Part shown: positions 16,980-26,458 of the stretch, one piece after another | Position numbering within the stretch: position 1 is the stretch's first letter | How the letters are laid out: every line of letters begins with the position of its first letter | Source of the DNA: JBCDBD01 sp039184335 | GTDB taxonomy: Bacteria > Bacteroidota > Bacteroidia > Flavobacteriales > Flavobacteriaceae | Reading direction: 5' to 3' | Length of the DNA stretch: 64,000 bases | NCBI GenBank assembly: GCA_039184335.1 | Contig: JBCDBD010000002.1 | Span: 134,136-198,135, forward strand | Notes under the pieces: generated by a model | The model's input: the letters and a program-made list of their open reading frames with translations, nothing else | Databases searched by the model: none | What the model was told of the DNA's origin: nothing | Program-made: the position numbers and the translations under genes

Positions 16980-19382
16980 ATGCAAAACATCACTTGTTAC
17001 CATTGTGGTGAAGACTGTGATACCCTTAAGGTCTTCTTTGACGAAAAACACTTTTGTTGCAACGGCTGTAAAACGGTCTATGAAATTTTTAGCACCAATG
17101 GTCTTTCGTATTATTATGACCTGCAGTCCTCGGCGGGATCGACCCCAAATGGGGTTTCGGGCAAATATGATTTTTTAGACAATCAGGAAATTGTTGAGAA
17201 GTTATTGGAATTCAATGAAGAAGGCATTCAAGTGGTTGAGCTTTATATTCCACAGATCCATTGCAGTTCATGTATTTGGGTACTGGAAAACTTAAATCGC
17301 CTGCATGCTTCCATAAAAATGGCACAAGTCAATTTTCCTAAGAAAAAAATCCGTATCACCTATGACAGTGCCCATCTTTCACTGAAACAATTGGTGGTAT
17401 TACTGGCAAAAATCGGATACGGCCCTAGCATAACATTAGATGATTACACCAAGAAACAACATTCCGTTGATCGAAGTCTTCTCTACAAACTGGGAGTGGC
17501 CGGTTTCGCTTTCGGCAATGTGATGTTGCTTTCCTTTCCAGAATATTTTGACCATTTTGTCAGTAAGCCAGGAACAACAGAATATTGGTTGGATCAATAT
17601 AAAGTAGTGTTTCGTTGGTTGATGTTCGCTTTTTCACTGCCCGTCGTATGTTATGCCGCGAAAGACTATTTTATTTCGGCCTTTAAAGGGTTACGTTCAA
17701 AACTGTTGAATATCGACGTGCCCATTGCGTTGGGTATATTCACCCTCTTTACCAGAAGCACCATAGACATTCTTCTTGACCAGGGATCCGGTTTTTTTGA
17801 TAGCCTTGCCGGGTTGGTGTTCTTTTTATTGGTTGGAAAATTTTTTCAGCAAAAGACCTATAGCTTTCTGTCATTTGAGCGTGATTACAAATCTTACTTC
17901 CCAATTGCGGTCACCAAATTAAATGATAATGGCCATGACGAAAACATACCGATCCACAAGGTTAAGACAGGAGACAGAATTCTAATACATAATCAAGAAA
18001 TATTGCCCGTTGATGGCGTTTTAATTTCAGGTGACGCACAAATTGATTACAGTTTTGTCACTGGTGAATCACAGGCAGTACACAGAACTTCTGGTGACAA
18101 ACTCCATGCCGGGGGCAAACAGCTTGGAGGTGCCCTGGAAATCGAGGTATTGAAATCAGTTTCACAGAGCTATTTGACACAATTATGGAGCAATTCAGCG
18201 TTCTCAAAAAACAAGGCAAGTGAATTTCAAACACTGACCGATAGTATTGGCAAACGCTTTACCCTTTCTGTCTTGACCATAGCAATACTGGCAACTGTAT
18301 TTTGGTTGTTCATGGATCCAGGCAAGGCCTTGAACGTTTTCACTGCGGTCTTGATCATTGCCTGCCCATGTGCCATTGCCCTGGCAGCCCCATTTACATT
18401 GGGCAATATGCTTCGCATATTTGGCCAACATCACTTTTATGTAAAAGATACCAATACCATTGAGCGAATGGCTAAGATTACGGCCATTATTTTCGACAAA
18501 ACCGGAACATTGACCTCATCATCTGAAAACACCATTGTCTATGAGGGTATGGAACTTACCAATGGTGAGGCGGCCCTTCTTAAGAATACCCTTCGGGTAT
18601 CCAACCATCCCTTGTCCCGTTCGTTGTACAAAATTTTGAAAAACCACCAAATCTATACCCTAGACGGTTTTGAAGAAGAAACGGGAAAAGGCATTCATGG
18701 CAAGATCAGTGAACATAGTATTAAAGTGGGATCCGCCAATTATGTCGGGGGAAAATCAGCCCTAAAAGCCTTCGACACCTCAGTGTATGTAAGTGCCGAT
18801 GAAAATTATAAGGGACGATTTGTCTTCAAAAGCAAATATCGCTCAGGATTAGCGACACTTTTCAAAAAACTGACCAAAACGTTTTTGTTGTTTGTCGTAT
18901 CTGGTGACAATGAAGGAGAAAAATACAGATTGAAAAAATTATTGCCTTTTGGCATTACCCCCTTTTTCAATCAAAAGCCAGAAGATAAATTACGTTTTGT
19001 AAAAAATCTTCAGCAACATCAGAAGGTATTGATGGTCGGTGACGGACTGAATGATGCGGGAGCTTTGGCACAGAGTGATGTAGGCATTGCCATATCTGAG
19101 AACATCAATGTGTTTTCACCTGCCTGTGATGCCATTCTTGAGGCGTCAAAAATGAACCGATTAAGTGATTTTTTATGGTTGTCCAAAAATGCGGTGAACA
19201 TTATAAAGGCTAGTTTTTTATTCTCGCTCTGCTATAACATCGTAGGGTTATATTTTGCGGTCATCGGGCAATTACAACCAATCATAGCCGCCATTTTGAT
19301 GCCTTTGAGCTCTATCAGTATTGTGATATTTGCCACAATGGGCACTACTTTATTGGCAAGACGATTACCGACAAAAAATTGA
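16980..19382 (+). CDS. ccoI: Copper-translocating P1B-type ATPase for cbb3 oxidase assembly
   Basis: An 800-residue heavy-metal P-type ATPase. The N-terminus has a Cys-rich zinc-ribbon-like region (CYHCGEDC ... FCCNGCKTVYEIF) followed by a metal-binding domain with HCSSC near residue 80. The transmembrane CPC is in IIACPCAIALAAP, the phosphorylated Asp in IIFDKTGTLT and the hinge in MVGDGLNDAGAL. FixI/CcoI-type pumps supply copper to the cbb3 oxidase, and ccoS and ccoN follow directly. The ATG at 16980 fits the predicted promoter; an upstream start at 16899 would contain the operator. Confidence 0.93.
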   Translation: MQNITCYHCGEDCDTLKVFFDEKHFCCNGCKTVYEIFSTNGLSYYYDLQSSAGSTPNGVSGKYDFLDNQEIVEKLLEFNEEGIQVVELYIPQIHCSSCIWVLENLNRLHASIKMAQVNFPKKKIRITYDSAHLSLKQLVVLLAKIGYGPSITLDDYTKKQHSVDRSLLYKLGVAGFAFGNVMLLSFPEYFDHFVSKPGTTEYWLDQYKVVFRWLMFAFSLPVVCYAAKDYFISAFKGLRSKLLNIDVPIALGIFTLFTRSTIDILLDQGSGFFDSLAGLVFFLLVGKFFQQKTYSFLSFERDYKSYFPIAVTKLNDNGHDENIPIHKVKTGDRILIHNQEILPVDGVLISGDAQIDYSFVTGESQAVHRTSGDKLHAGGKQLGGALEIEVLKSVSQSYLTQLWSNSAFSKNKASEFQTLTDSIGKRFTLSVLTIAILATVFWLFMDPGKALNVFTAVLIIACPCAIALAAPFTLGNMLRIFGQHHFYVKDTNTIERMAKITAIIFDKTGTLTSSSENTIVYEGMELTNGEAALLKNTLRVSNHPLSRSLYKILKNHQIYTLDGFEEETGKGIHGKISEHSIKVGSANYVGGKSALKAFDTSVYVSADENYKGRFVFKSKYRSGLATLFKKLTKTFLLFVVSGDNEGEKYRLKKLLPFGITPFFNQKPEDKLRFVKNLQQHQKVLMVGDGLNDAGALAQSDVGIAISENINVFSPACDAILEASKMNRLSDFLWLSKNAVNIIKASFLFSLCYNIVGLYFAVIGQLQPIIAAILMPLSSISIVIFATMGTTLLARRLPTKN

Positions 19383-19422
19383 CAAATGTCATTTTTTGCG
19401 GTAGCATACATCAATAGCTTTA
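19380..19422 (+). promoter_or_regulatory. Fnr-like operator and -7 element for the ccoS-ccoNOQP unit
   Basis: TGACAAATGTCA (19380-19391) overlaps the ccoI stop codon. After 23 nt comes TAGCTTTA (19415-19422), 20 nt before the ccoS ATG. The layout is identical to the other sites in this island, so the oxidase genes can be induced independently of ccoI. Confidence 0.75.
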
Positions 19423-19441
19423 TCATCAAATTCAGGTAGGT

Positions 19442-19630
19442 ATGGGTGTTATTTATGTGTTGTTGGCCATAAGCATATGTGTTGCTTTGGTATTCTTTGT
19501 TGCTTTTGTCCTTTCAGTCAAGAAAGGACAATATGATGATGCCTATACCCCATCGGTACGTATGCTTTTTGAAGACGAAATCGTGGATTCATCCACCAAT
19601 AACAACCAAAATAAAAGTCAAACGGAGTAA
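19442..19630 (+). CDS. ccoS: cbb3 oxidase maturation protein CcoS
   Basis: A 62-residue protein with one N-terminal membrane helix (VIYVLLAISICVALVFFVAFVL) followed by a short cytoplasmic tail containing the family pattern KKGQYDDAYTPSVRMLFED. CcoS is needed for cofactor insertion into the oxidase. It lies between ccoI and ccoNO, 2 nt before the latter. Confidence 0.9.
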   Translation: MGVIYVLLAISICVALVFFVAFVLSVKKGQYDDAYTPSVRMLFEDEIVDSSTNNNQNKSQTE

Positions 19631-19632
19631 CT

Positions 19633-21834
19633 ATGGAAACACAACAGTTTCATTACGACAATAAGATTGTACAAAAATTTCTCTATGCCACAATGCTCTG
19701 GGGTATTGTGGGCATGCTGGTAGGCCTGCTCTTGGCCTTCATGTTTCTTTTTCCCAACATCACTGATGGCATCCCATGGTTAAGCTTTGGCCGTTTGCGA
19801 CCATTACATACCAATGCCGTAATCTTCGCATTTGTGGGAAATGCCATTTTTGCAGGGGTCTATTACTCGTTACAGCGGCTGTTGAAAGCCCGAATGTTCA
19901 GCGATGGACTGAGCAATTTCAATTTCTGGGGATGGCAGGCCATCATTGTGGCCGCAGCAATTACCTTACCTTTAGGGTATACCACTTCAAAAGAGTACGC
20001 AGAGCTCGAATGGCCCATTGATATAGCCATAGCCGTGGTCTGGGTCGCTTTTGGTTGGAATATGATCGGCACCATCCTGAAAAGAAGACAGCGACATTTA
20101 TATGTGGCCGTTTGGTTTTACCTAGCCACTTTTGTGACTGTTGCCGTGCTACATATTTTTAACAGCTTGGAGCTTCCCGTTACCGCTCTTAAGAGCTACT
20201 CTGTCTATGCCGGGGTACAAGATGCTTTGGTACAGTGGTGGTATGGTCATAATGCGGTGGCCTTCTTTTTGACCACGCCCTTTTTGGGGTTGATGTACTA
20301 CTTTGTACCAAAGGCAGCAAATCGCCCTGTGTATTCATACCGGCTTTCCATCGTGCACTTCTGGTCATTGATCTTTATCTATATCTGGGCTGGACCCCAC
20401 CATTTACTGTATTCTGCATTACCTGATTGGGCCCAAAATTTAGGTGTGGTGTTTTCGGTCATGCTCATTGCCCCTTCATGGGGTGGAATGATCAATGGGC
20501 TTTTGACCCTTCGCGGCGTATGGGACAAGGTACGCACCGATGCTACCTTAAAATTCATGGTCGTTGCCATTACTGGATACGGCATGGCCACTTTTGAAGG
20601 CCCTATGCTTTCGCTCAAAAACTTTAATGCCGTAGCGCACTTCAGTGATTGGATCATCGCCCATGTTCATGTAGGTGCCCTGGCATGGAACGGTTTCATG
20701 ACCTTCGGTATGGTATACTGGTTGGTTCCTAAAATGTTTAAGACCACATTGTATTCGAAAGGGTTGGCCAATTTCCATTTTTGGATCGGCACCTTGGGCA
20801 TCATTTTATATGCCCTGCCCATGTATGTTGCGGGCTTTACCCAGGCCTTGATGTGGAAAGACTTTAATCCGGATGGCACTTTGGTCTATGGCAATTTTTT
20901 GGAAACCGTGACACAGATCATCCCAATGTATTGGATGCGCGCCATAGGGGGCAGTCTTTATATAGTAGGAACTTTGGTCATGCTCTACAATATCGTTCGC
21001 ACTGTTCGCTCCGGCAGCAAGGTTGAAGACGAATTGGCAGAGGCACCTGCTTTAACCAGAGTTTCAAAAAGAAGGGTGGCAGGCGAAACTTTTCATACCT
21101 GGTTGGAAAGAAAGCCCATACAATTGACCGTTTTGGCCACCATTGCCATTTTAATAGGGGGCATTATCCAGATCGTTCCTACAATTTTGGTAAAATCAAA
21201 CATTCCGACCATCACTAGTGTAACCCCTTACACCCCATTAGAGTTAGAAGGCCGTGACCTTTATATTCGTGAAGGATGCGTGGGGTGCCACTCACAAATG
21301 ATCCGGCCATTTCGAAGTGAGGTGGAACGTTATGGCGAGTATGCCAAAGCCGGGGAATTCGTGTATGACCACCCGTTCCTTTGGGGCAGTAAACGTACAG
21401 GGCCCGACCTACTGCGGGTGGGTGGAAAATACTCTGACAACTGGCATTTGAACCATATGTACGATCCACAGAGCACTTCGTCTGGATCCATAATGCCTGC
21501 CTATCAGTGGTTGGTGCGCAATGCGCATGACCGAACTGGGGTTGAGGCCAAAATGAAGGCCATGATCAGTTTAGGGGTTCCCTATACCGATGCAGACATC
21601 GCCACTGCCCAAGAACATATGGCTGCACAGGCTGCACAGATAGAAGAAAATTTATATACCGACCCTGAATTTGCAAGAACCTATGAAGCCGATAAAAAAT
21701 ATGCCCAAGAAAATGGGGAAGAATTTATTGAGATGAAAAATAGGGAGATTGTCGCACTCATCGCGTATCTGCAACGCTTGGGCACCGACATCAAAGTAAA
21801 GGAAACCGAAGAATTATTATCGCAAAACAAATAA
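19633..21834 (+). CDS. ccoN: cbb3 cytochrome oxidase, fused catalytic and mono-heme subunits (CcoN-CcoO)
   Basis: The 733-residue protein joins CcoN (about residues 1-480, twelve membrane helices with haem and CuB ligands such as WWYGHNAVAFF and the His-rich AGPHHLLY and IAHVHVGALAW) to CcoO. The CcoO part has one anchor helix and a c-type haem motif CVGCH near residue 555, followed by a distal Met region. The complex reduces oxygen to water with high affinity and pumps protons. CcoNO fusion is common in Bacteroidota, whereas proteobacteria have separate genes. Confidence 0.95.
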   Translation: METQQFHYDNKIVQKFLYATMLWGIVGMLVGLLLAFMFLFPNITDGIPWLSFGRLRPLHTNAVIFAFVGNAIFAGVYYSLQRLLKARMFSDGLSNFNFWGWQAIIVAAAITLPLGYTTSKEYAELEWPIDIAIAVVWVAFGWNMIGTILKRRQRHLYVAVWFYLATFVTVAVLHIFNSLELPVTALKSYSVYAGVQDALVQWWYGHNAVAFFLTTPFLGLMYYFVPKAANRPVYSYRLSIVHFWSLIFIYIWAGPHHLLYSALPDWAQNLGVVFSVMLIAPSWGGMINGLLTLRGVWDKVRTDATLKFMVVAITGYGMATFEGPMLSLKNFNAVAHFSDWIIAHVHVGALAWNGFMTFGMVYWLVPKMFKTTLYSKGLANFHFWIGTLGIILYALPMYVAGFTQALMWKDFNPDGTLVYGNFLETVTQIIPMYWMRAIGGSLYIVGTLVMLYNIVRTVRSGSKVEDELAEAPALTRVSKRRVAGETFHTWLERKPIQLTVLATIAILIGGIIQIVPTILVKSNIPTITSVTPYTPLELEGRDLYIREGCVGCHSQMIRPFRSEVERYGEYAKAGEFVYDHPFLWGSKRTGPDLLRVGGKYSDNWHLNHMYDPQSTSSGSIMPAYQWLVRNAHDRTGVEAKMKAMISLGVPYTDADIATAQEHMAAQAAQIEENLYTDPEFARTYEADKKYAQENGEEFIEMKNREIVALIAYLQRLGTDIKVKETEELLSQNK

Positions 21835-21839
21835 AAGCC

Positions 21840-22025
21840 ATGTTGAAATTTGTAAAAAACCATATGGAAAGCATTGAAGGCATAGCCACTTATCCAATGA
21901 TATCATTGCTGATTTTCTTTGTGTTCTTTATACTCCTGTTTTGGTGGGTGTTCACGGCCAGTAAGGCACATGTCAAAGAGATGGGCGAGCTACCTTTAGA
22001 AAAAGATAACCAACTAAAAAACTAA
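21840..22025 (+). CDS. ccoQ: cbb3 oxidase small subunit CcoQ
   Basis: A 61-residue protein with one membrane helix (ISLLIFFVFFILLFWWVFTA) and a short charged tail, in the position of CcoQ/FixQ between ccoNO and ccoP. CcoQ stabilises the assembled oxidase. Sequence conservation in this subunit is low, so position in the operon is the main evidence. Confidence 0.85.
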   Translation: MLKFVKNHMESIEGIATYPMISLLIFFVFFILLFWWVFTASKAHVKEMGELPLEKDNQLKN

Positions 22026-22029
22026 CAGT

Positions 22030-22980
22030 ATGATTTCTAGAATTCCTTGGTGGATACGTGTACCGGCACTTTTTTTCCTCATCTTCGGATTGATGGAGTA
22101 CTTTATTGATTCGGGACACAAACCAGCAATCATCGAATACCCCATCACCCAGTTTTTTTTACTGTTGGTCCTCTTGATTTTGATAGCGATAGAATTGATA
22201 TTAAAGTCTATAGAAAACGTAATGTTCCAAACCCTATCAGAAGAGGCAAAAGAGCGGTACCTCTCCGCAAAGAACAAACAATGGGAATGGACATGGGGCA
22301 AAGACTTCTACAGGCGACTGACAAAAAGTAAATCCATCGAAACGGAAGGTGAAATCATCTTAGACCACAATTATGATGGTATCAGGGAGCTTGACAATGT
22401 GTTGCCGCCTTGGTGGGTATATATGTTTTATGCCACCATTGTTTTTTCGATCATTTATTTGGTCCGTTTTCACATTGTTGGTGACCATACCCAAGCCGAA
22501 GAATATGAAATACAGGTTGCTGAGGCCAAAATCGCTATAGAAGAATACAAAAAGACTGCCAAGAACCTGGTAGATGTCAATACGGTCGAAGTGCTTACAG
22601 ATGCTTCCGATTTAAGTGCGGGCGAAAAGATATTTACTACCAATTGCGTGGTCTGTCACATGGCCGATGGCGGTGGTGGCATAGGCCCCAATCTGACCGA
22701 TGCCCATTGGATTTTGGGTGGGGGCATTAAAAATGTGTTCAATACCATTTCTGAAGGCGGTCGTGATGGCAAGGGCATGGTTGCTTGGAAGAACAGCCTG
22801 AAACCTGTTGAGATGGCACAGGTCGCAAGTTATGTACTGCAGTTTCAAGGAACAGTACCCACCAATCCGAAAGCACCCGAAGGGGAAATTTGGATAGACC
22901 CGAATGCTCCAAAAACGATTGAAGAGTTGCCAACGGAACAAGTGGATGATTCTGCTTCTGATGATGGTGAAGAAGGATAA
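22030..22980 (+). CDS. ccoP: cbb3 oxidase c-type cytochrome subunit CcoP
   Basis: A 316-residue subunit with two N-terminal membrane helices, the conserved DGIRELDNVLPPWWVYMFY segment that opens the CcoP domain (near residue 117) and a single c-type haem motif CVVCH near residue 210, with a later Met-containing loop (GKGMVAWK). It receives electrons and passes them to the fused CcoO. Proteobacterial CcoP carries two haems; this one has only one CxxCH. The C-terminal tail is acidic. Confidence 0.92.
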   Translation: MISRIPWWIRVPALFFLIFGLMEYFIDSGHKPAIIEYPITQFFLLLVLLILIAIELILKSIENVMFQTLSEEAKERYLSAKNKQWEWTWGKDFYRRLTKSKSIETEGEIILDHNYDGIRELDNVLPPWWVYMFYATIVFSIIYLVRFHIVGDHTQAEEYEIQVAEAKIAIEEYKKTAKNLVDVNTVEVLTDASDLSAGEKIFTTNCVVCHMADGGGGIGPNLTDAHWILGGGIKNVFNTISEGGRDGKGMVAWKNSLKPVEMAQVASYVLQFQGTVPTNPKAPEGEIWIDPNAPKTIEELPTEQVDDSASDDGEEG

Positions 22981-23077
22981 TGGAATCAGTGGCTTTTTGA
23001 AAATTAACGACCGGGCGTCCAATTAAAAAAAGGGGTTCTCCCATCGGCTAAAGAGGTAATACAAGCTAGAAAAGGAA

Positions 23078-24487
23078 ATGGAAGAGAACTTTAGGGATTC
23101 CATAGGTACGGTAACAGCAGAAGGCAAGCGGGCATGGGTATATCCCAAAAAGCCAAGCGGTCGCTTTTATGAATACCGAAAATATGTGAGTTATGGCCTG
23201 TTACTGTTTTTGTTGGCCTCACCCTTTATAAAGATCAATGGACACCAATTTTTGATGTTCAATGTATCAGAACGTCGTTTCAATATCTTTGGGTTTCCCT
23301 TTTGGCCGCAAGATTTTCATTTGGTGGTCATTTCAATGATAACCGGGGTCGTTTTTGTCGCGCTTTTCACTGTGGCCTATGGGCGTATTTTCTGTGGATG
23401 GATCTGTCCGCAGACCATTTTTATGGAAATGGTCTTTCGCCGTATCGAATATTGGATCGATGGTGACAGAGGTGCCCAGATACGATTGGACAAAGCTCCG
23501 TGGAATGGCAAAAAGATTAGAAAACGGATTTTGAAATGGACCATTTTTTTCATCATTTCCTTTTTGATCGCAAATGTGTTTTTGGCCTATTTGATAGGTG
23601 GTGATCAATTGGTCAGGTACATCACCGAAGGGCCATTTGCACATATGGGCACTATGATACCCTTGCTGATTTTTACGGGGGTATTTTATTTTGTATTTGT
23701 CTGGTTTCGTGAACAGGTCTGTATCATTGCCTGCCCTTATGGAAGGTTGCAAGGCGTATTACTGGATGATAGGTCTGTGGTCGTGGCTTATGACCATCAA
23801 AGGGGCGAAGGAACAAGTGGTCGAAAAAAGTTTCGGAAAAATGAGGATCGCGATGCCCTGGGCCATGGTGACTGCATCGATTGCTTTCAATGCGTACATG
23901 TATGTCCAACAGGAATCGACATACGAAACGGCACCCAATTGGAATGTGTGAACTGTACCGCCTGTATTGACGAGTGTGACCATATCATGGATAGGATCAA
24001 CAAACCAAGAGGGTTGATTCGCTACGCCAGTGAAGATGAAATCAACAAAAAGGAAAAATTCAGGTTTACGGCCCGCATGAAAGGCTATACTGCCGTACTG
24101 ACCATTTTAACTGGTATTCTGATCGGCATGCTCTTTTTGCGCAATGAATTGGAAGCTAGTATTTTACGTTTGCCCGGACAATTATATGAACGCAAAGCAG
24201 ACAACATCATCAGTAATGTGTATACCTACAAGCTGATCAACAAGACGACCAAGCATATCGATGATGTGAACTTCAGATTGCTATCGCATCATGGAGAGAT
24301 CAAAATGGTAGCACAAGAAAGCTTTAAGGTACCAGCAGAAGAACTGGCCGAAGGCACCTTGTTCATTGAAATAAACAGTGCTGCCCTAAATGGGGACAAA
24401 GACAAATTAAAAATAGGAGTATATAGTGGAACAGAGTTAATAGAAACCACTGTCACCCAATTTTTGGCACCACGGAGTTACAATTGA
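23078..24487 (+). CDS. ccoG: cbb3 oxidase accessory ferredoxin-like protein CcoG
   Basis: A 469-residue membrane protein with about four helices near the N-terminus, the CGWICPQTIFMEMVFRRIEY block near residues 108-127, and two 4Fe-4S clusters bound by CIDCFQCVHVCP and CVNCTACIDECD near residues 265-305. A C-terminal Ig-like domain follows (from about 375). CcoG/FixG proteins reduce copper during oxidase maturation. The gene is 97 nt after ccoP and just before ccoH. Confidence 0.93.
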   Translation: MEENFRDSIGTVTAEGKRAWVYPKKPSGRFYEYRKYVSYGLLLFLLASPFIKINGHQFLMFNVSERRFNIFGFPFWPQDFHLVVISMITGVVFVALFTVAYGRIFCGWICPQTIFMEMVFRRIEYWIDGDRGAQIRLDKAPWNGKKIRKRILKWTIFFIISFLIANVFLAYLIGGDQLVRYITEGPFAHMGTMIPLLIFTGVFYFVFVWFREQVCIIACPYGRLQGVLLDDRSVVVAYDHQRGEGTSGRKKFRKNEDRDALGHGDCIDCFQCVHVCPTGIDIRNGTQLECVNCTACIDECDHIMDRINKPRGLIRYASEDEINKKEKFRFTARMKGYTAVLTILTGILIGMLFLRNELEASILRLPGQLYERKADNIISNVYTYKLINKTTKHIDDVNFRLLSHHGEIKMVAQESFKVPAEELAEGTLFIEINSAALNGDKDKLKIGVYSGTELIETTVTQFLAPRSYN

Positions 24488-24531
24488 AAATTGAACCACT
24501 CCCTTTTTCAAGGGAAAGAAAAAAACATATC

Positions 24532-24978
24532 ATGAAAATCAACTGGGGAACGGGAATTGTAATAGCCTTTGTGGGTTTTATCGCATTCATTCTATATTTT
24601 GTGGTTCGCACCGTTACTGATGATCGGGCCAACCATGATTTGGTAACCGATGAGTACTACAAGCAAGAATTGACCTATCAAGATGAAATCGATGCAGAAG
24701 AATTGGCATCAGAAAAGAATGCCCAATTAAAAGTTACCACAGCAAAAAATGGCTTGACCATCTCTTTCCCAGAACAATTTGATGTCAAAAAAATCACGGG
24801 AAAAGTGTTCCTATACAGACCGTCTAACAGGCATTTGGATTTTAACTTTCCCATAAGTTTGTCCAATACACATTTGCTCATACCTGACGATAGCTTGTTG
24901 GACGGTCGCTGGAACATTACTGTAAAATGGCACTATGCAGAAAAAACCTTTTTGCACAAACAGAAGCTAATTTATTAA
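24532..24978 (+). CDS. ccoH: cbb3 oxidase assembly protein CcoH (FixH)
   Basis: A 148-residue protein with a single N-terminal membrane helix (GTGIVIAFVGFIAFILYFVV) and a periplasmic FixH domain, containing the LVTDEYYKQELTYQDEIDA motif that marks the family. It takes part in assembly of the oxidase. I start at the ATG at 24532 rather than at a TTG overlapping the ccoG stop, because the N-terminus then begins just before the helix (MKINWGTG). Confidence 0.87.
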   Translation: MKINWGTGIVIAFVGFIAFILYFVVRTVTDDRANHDLVTDEYYKQELTYQDEIDAEELASEKNAQLKVTTAKNGLTISFPEQFDVKKITGKVFLYRPSNRHLDFNFPISLSNTHLLIPDDSLLDGRWNITVKWHYAEKTFLHKQKLIY

Positions 24979-25041
24979 AACAAGCTGATCTAAAACAGCA
25001 CAGGATTTTTACATACAATCGAAATGAACAAGACATAAACC

Positions 25042-25755
25042 ATGCTACTATCTGCAATCGCTTTGGGTTTTTTGGGCAGTCTGCACTGTTTGGGCATGTG
25101 TGGCCCAATAGCCTTTATGCTACCCCTAGATAGAACTAATACTGTTCGAAAACGGGCACAGTTGTTTTTGTACCATTTGGGGCGCCTTCTATCTTATGCG
25201 ATAAAGGGCCTGGTCTTTGGGTTTGTGGGCAAAGGACTTTACCTTTTTGGGATGCAACAAAAGCTCTCTATCATCATCGGCGCGCTCATGATTTTTTTGG
25301 TATTGGTACCAAATAACTATTTTAAAAAGTACGGTATTGCCAGACCCATGTACCAGCTTTTATCCAAAGTCAAATCGAAACTGGGCACTGAACTGAAGAA
25401 AAAAACGCCAGATACCTTTTTGACCATTGGTTTTCTAAACGGATTTTTACCCTGTGGATTGGTCTACATGGCCCTGTTCGGGTCGATTGCCTTGGCAAGT
25501 CCGTTAGAGGGAAGTCTGTACATGGCCTTGTTCGGTCTGGGAACCGTTCCATTGATGACTTCTGTCCTTTATTTTAAGAAAATATTCAAATCCCCGTTGA
25601 AACAAAGTATTCGAAAAGCGATTCCTGCCTTTGTAGTGCTTGTAGGGCTGCTCTTTATTGTTCGGGGAATGGGATTGGGCATTCCCTATATATCCCCAAA
25701 GCTGGCACAAAGCCCCATGGTGTCGGCAGACATTGAGTGCCATCAACAACCTTGA
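25042..25755 (+). CDS. TauE/SafE-type membrane protein in the cbb3 cluster
   Basis: A 237-residue protein with about six membrane helices. It opens with GFLGSLHCLGMCGPIAFML, which contains the Cys-x3-Cys typical of the family branch found next to cbb3 genes, and has a second GFLNGFLPCGLVYMAL repeat near residue 133. Annotation as sulfite exporter is by family only; its place at the end of the cco genes suggests a role in metal or thiol handling during oxidase assembly, which is inference. It is convergent with the CBS gene. Confidence 0.8.
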   Translation: MLLSAIALGFLGSLHCLGMCGPIAFMLPLDRTNTVRKRAQLFLYHLGRLLSYAIKGLVFGFVGKGLYLFGMQQKLSIIIGALMIFLVLVPNNYFKKYGIARPMYQLLSKVKSKLGTELKKKTPDTFLTIGFLNGFLPCGLVYMALFGSIALASPLEGSLYMALFGLGTVPLMTSVLYFKKIFKSPLKQSIRKAIPAFVVLVGLLFIVRGMGLGIPYISPKLAQSPMVSADIECHQQP

Positions 25756-25785
25756 TCGTTTTTCTATTTTCTATGGTACAAGCGG

Positions 25786-26205
25786 TCAATACTGCGCCAA
25801 GAGATAATTGATCAAATCTGTCGTGGTCACAATGCCTATCAATTTATTATCTTCGACCACTGGCAGTGCGTGAAATTCTTTTTGGGTTAAAAAGGCGGCA
25901 ACTTCCTGTACAGTTGCCTTTGAAGATACGCATATGACATCTTTTGCCATTACTTGTTTGATGGTGAACATATGATACACCATAGTGTCCACACTTTGTT
26001 CCTTTTCGTCAAAAGCATCCGCAAAACTGATTCTTAACAAATCGGTGTAGCTCAACATTCCTAAGACCTTATCTCCAGACGTAATGGGTATATGACGGAT
26101 GTTGTTTTTCTTGAATACTTCTTCTGCTGTTGTCAAATCATCTTCCGTACTCAAGGTAATCACTCTTTTGGTCATTATTTGCGTAATGGGTACCCGTTTT
26201 TTCAT
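25786..26205 (-). CDS. Two-CBS-domain protein
   Basis: A 139-residue protein made of two CBS domains (VPITQIMTKRVITLS ... IPITSGDKVLGMLSYTDLLR, and IKQVMAKDVICVSS ... LPVVEDNKLIGIVTTTDLINYLL). CBS pairs bind adenine nucleotides and usually regulate a partner. The ATG at 26205 is chosen because a longer TTG-initiated frame would begin inside the Fnr-like operator. It probably belongs to the low-oxygen regulon. Confidence 0.88.
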   Translation of the reverse strand: MKKRVPITQIMTKRVITLSTEDDLTTAEEVFKKNNIRHIPITSGDKVLGMLSYTDLLRISFADAFDEKEQSVDTMVYHMFTIKQVMAKDVICVSSKATVQEVAAFLTQKEFHALPVVEDNKLIGIVTTTDLINYLLAQY

Positions 26206-26228
26206 AATGGTATGTTTTATTCCTACTA

Positions 26229-26271
26229 TGAAAATACACGGATAAAACAAGGGTGTACATGACAAATATCA
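26229..26271 (-). promoter_or_regulatory. Fnr-like operator and -7 element for the CBS gene
   Basis: TGACAAATATCA lies at 26260-26271. After 23 nt on the minus strand comes TATTTTCA (26236-26229), 24 nt before the CBS ATG. The -7 element is the weakest match to TAnnTTTG among the sites but sits at the same distance. Confidence 0.65.
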
Positions 26272-26458
26272 GTGTAAAGAATTGAATACGTTTTTTGAAA
26301 ATAGCTAAAAAAACTGTAGAAGAGAATTTGTACCGTAAGGCTTTAAAGGCACAAAGCCTATACGGACAAAAATTTCCTAAGTAAATTGAACGGGCTACCG
26401 CGAAAAGTGTCAACGTTCACTAAAATCAAACGAATCAATGCGTTTGGCAGTGCCAAAA

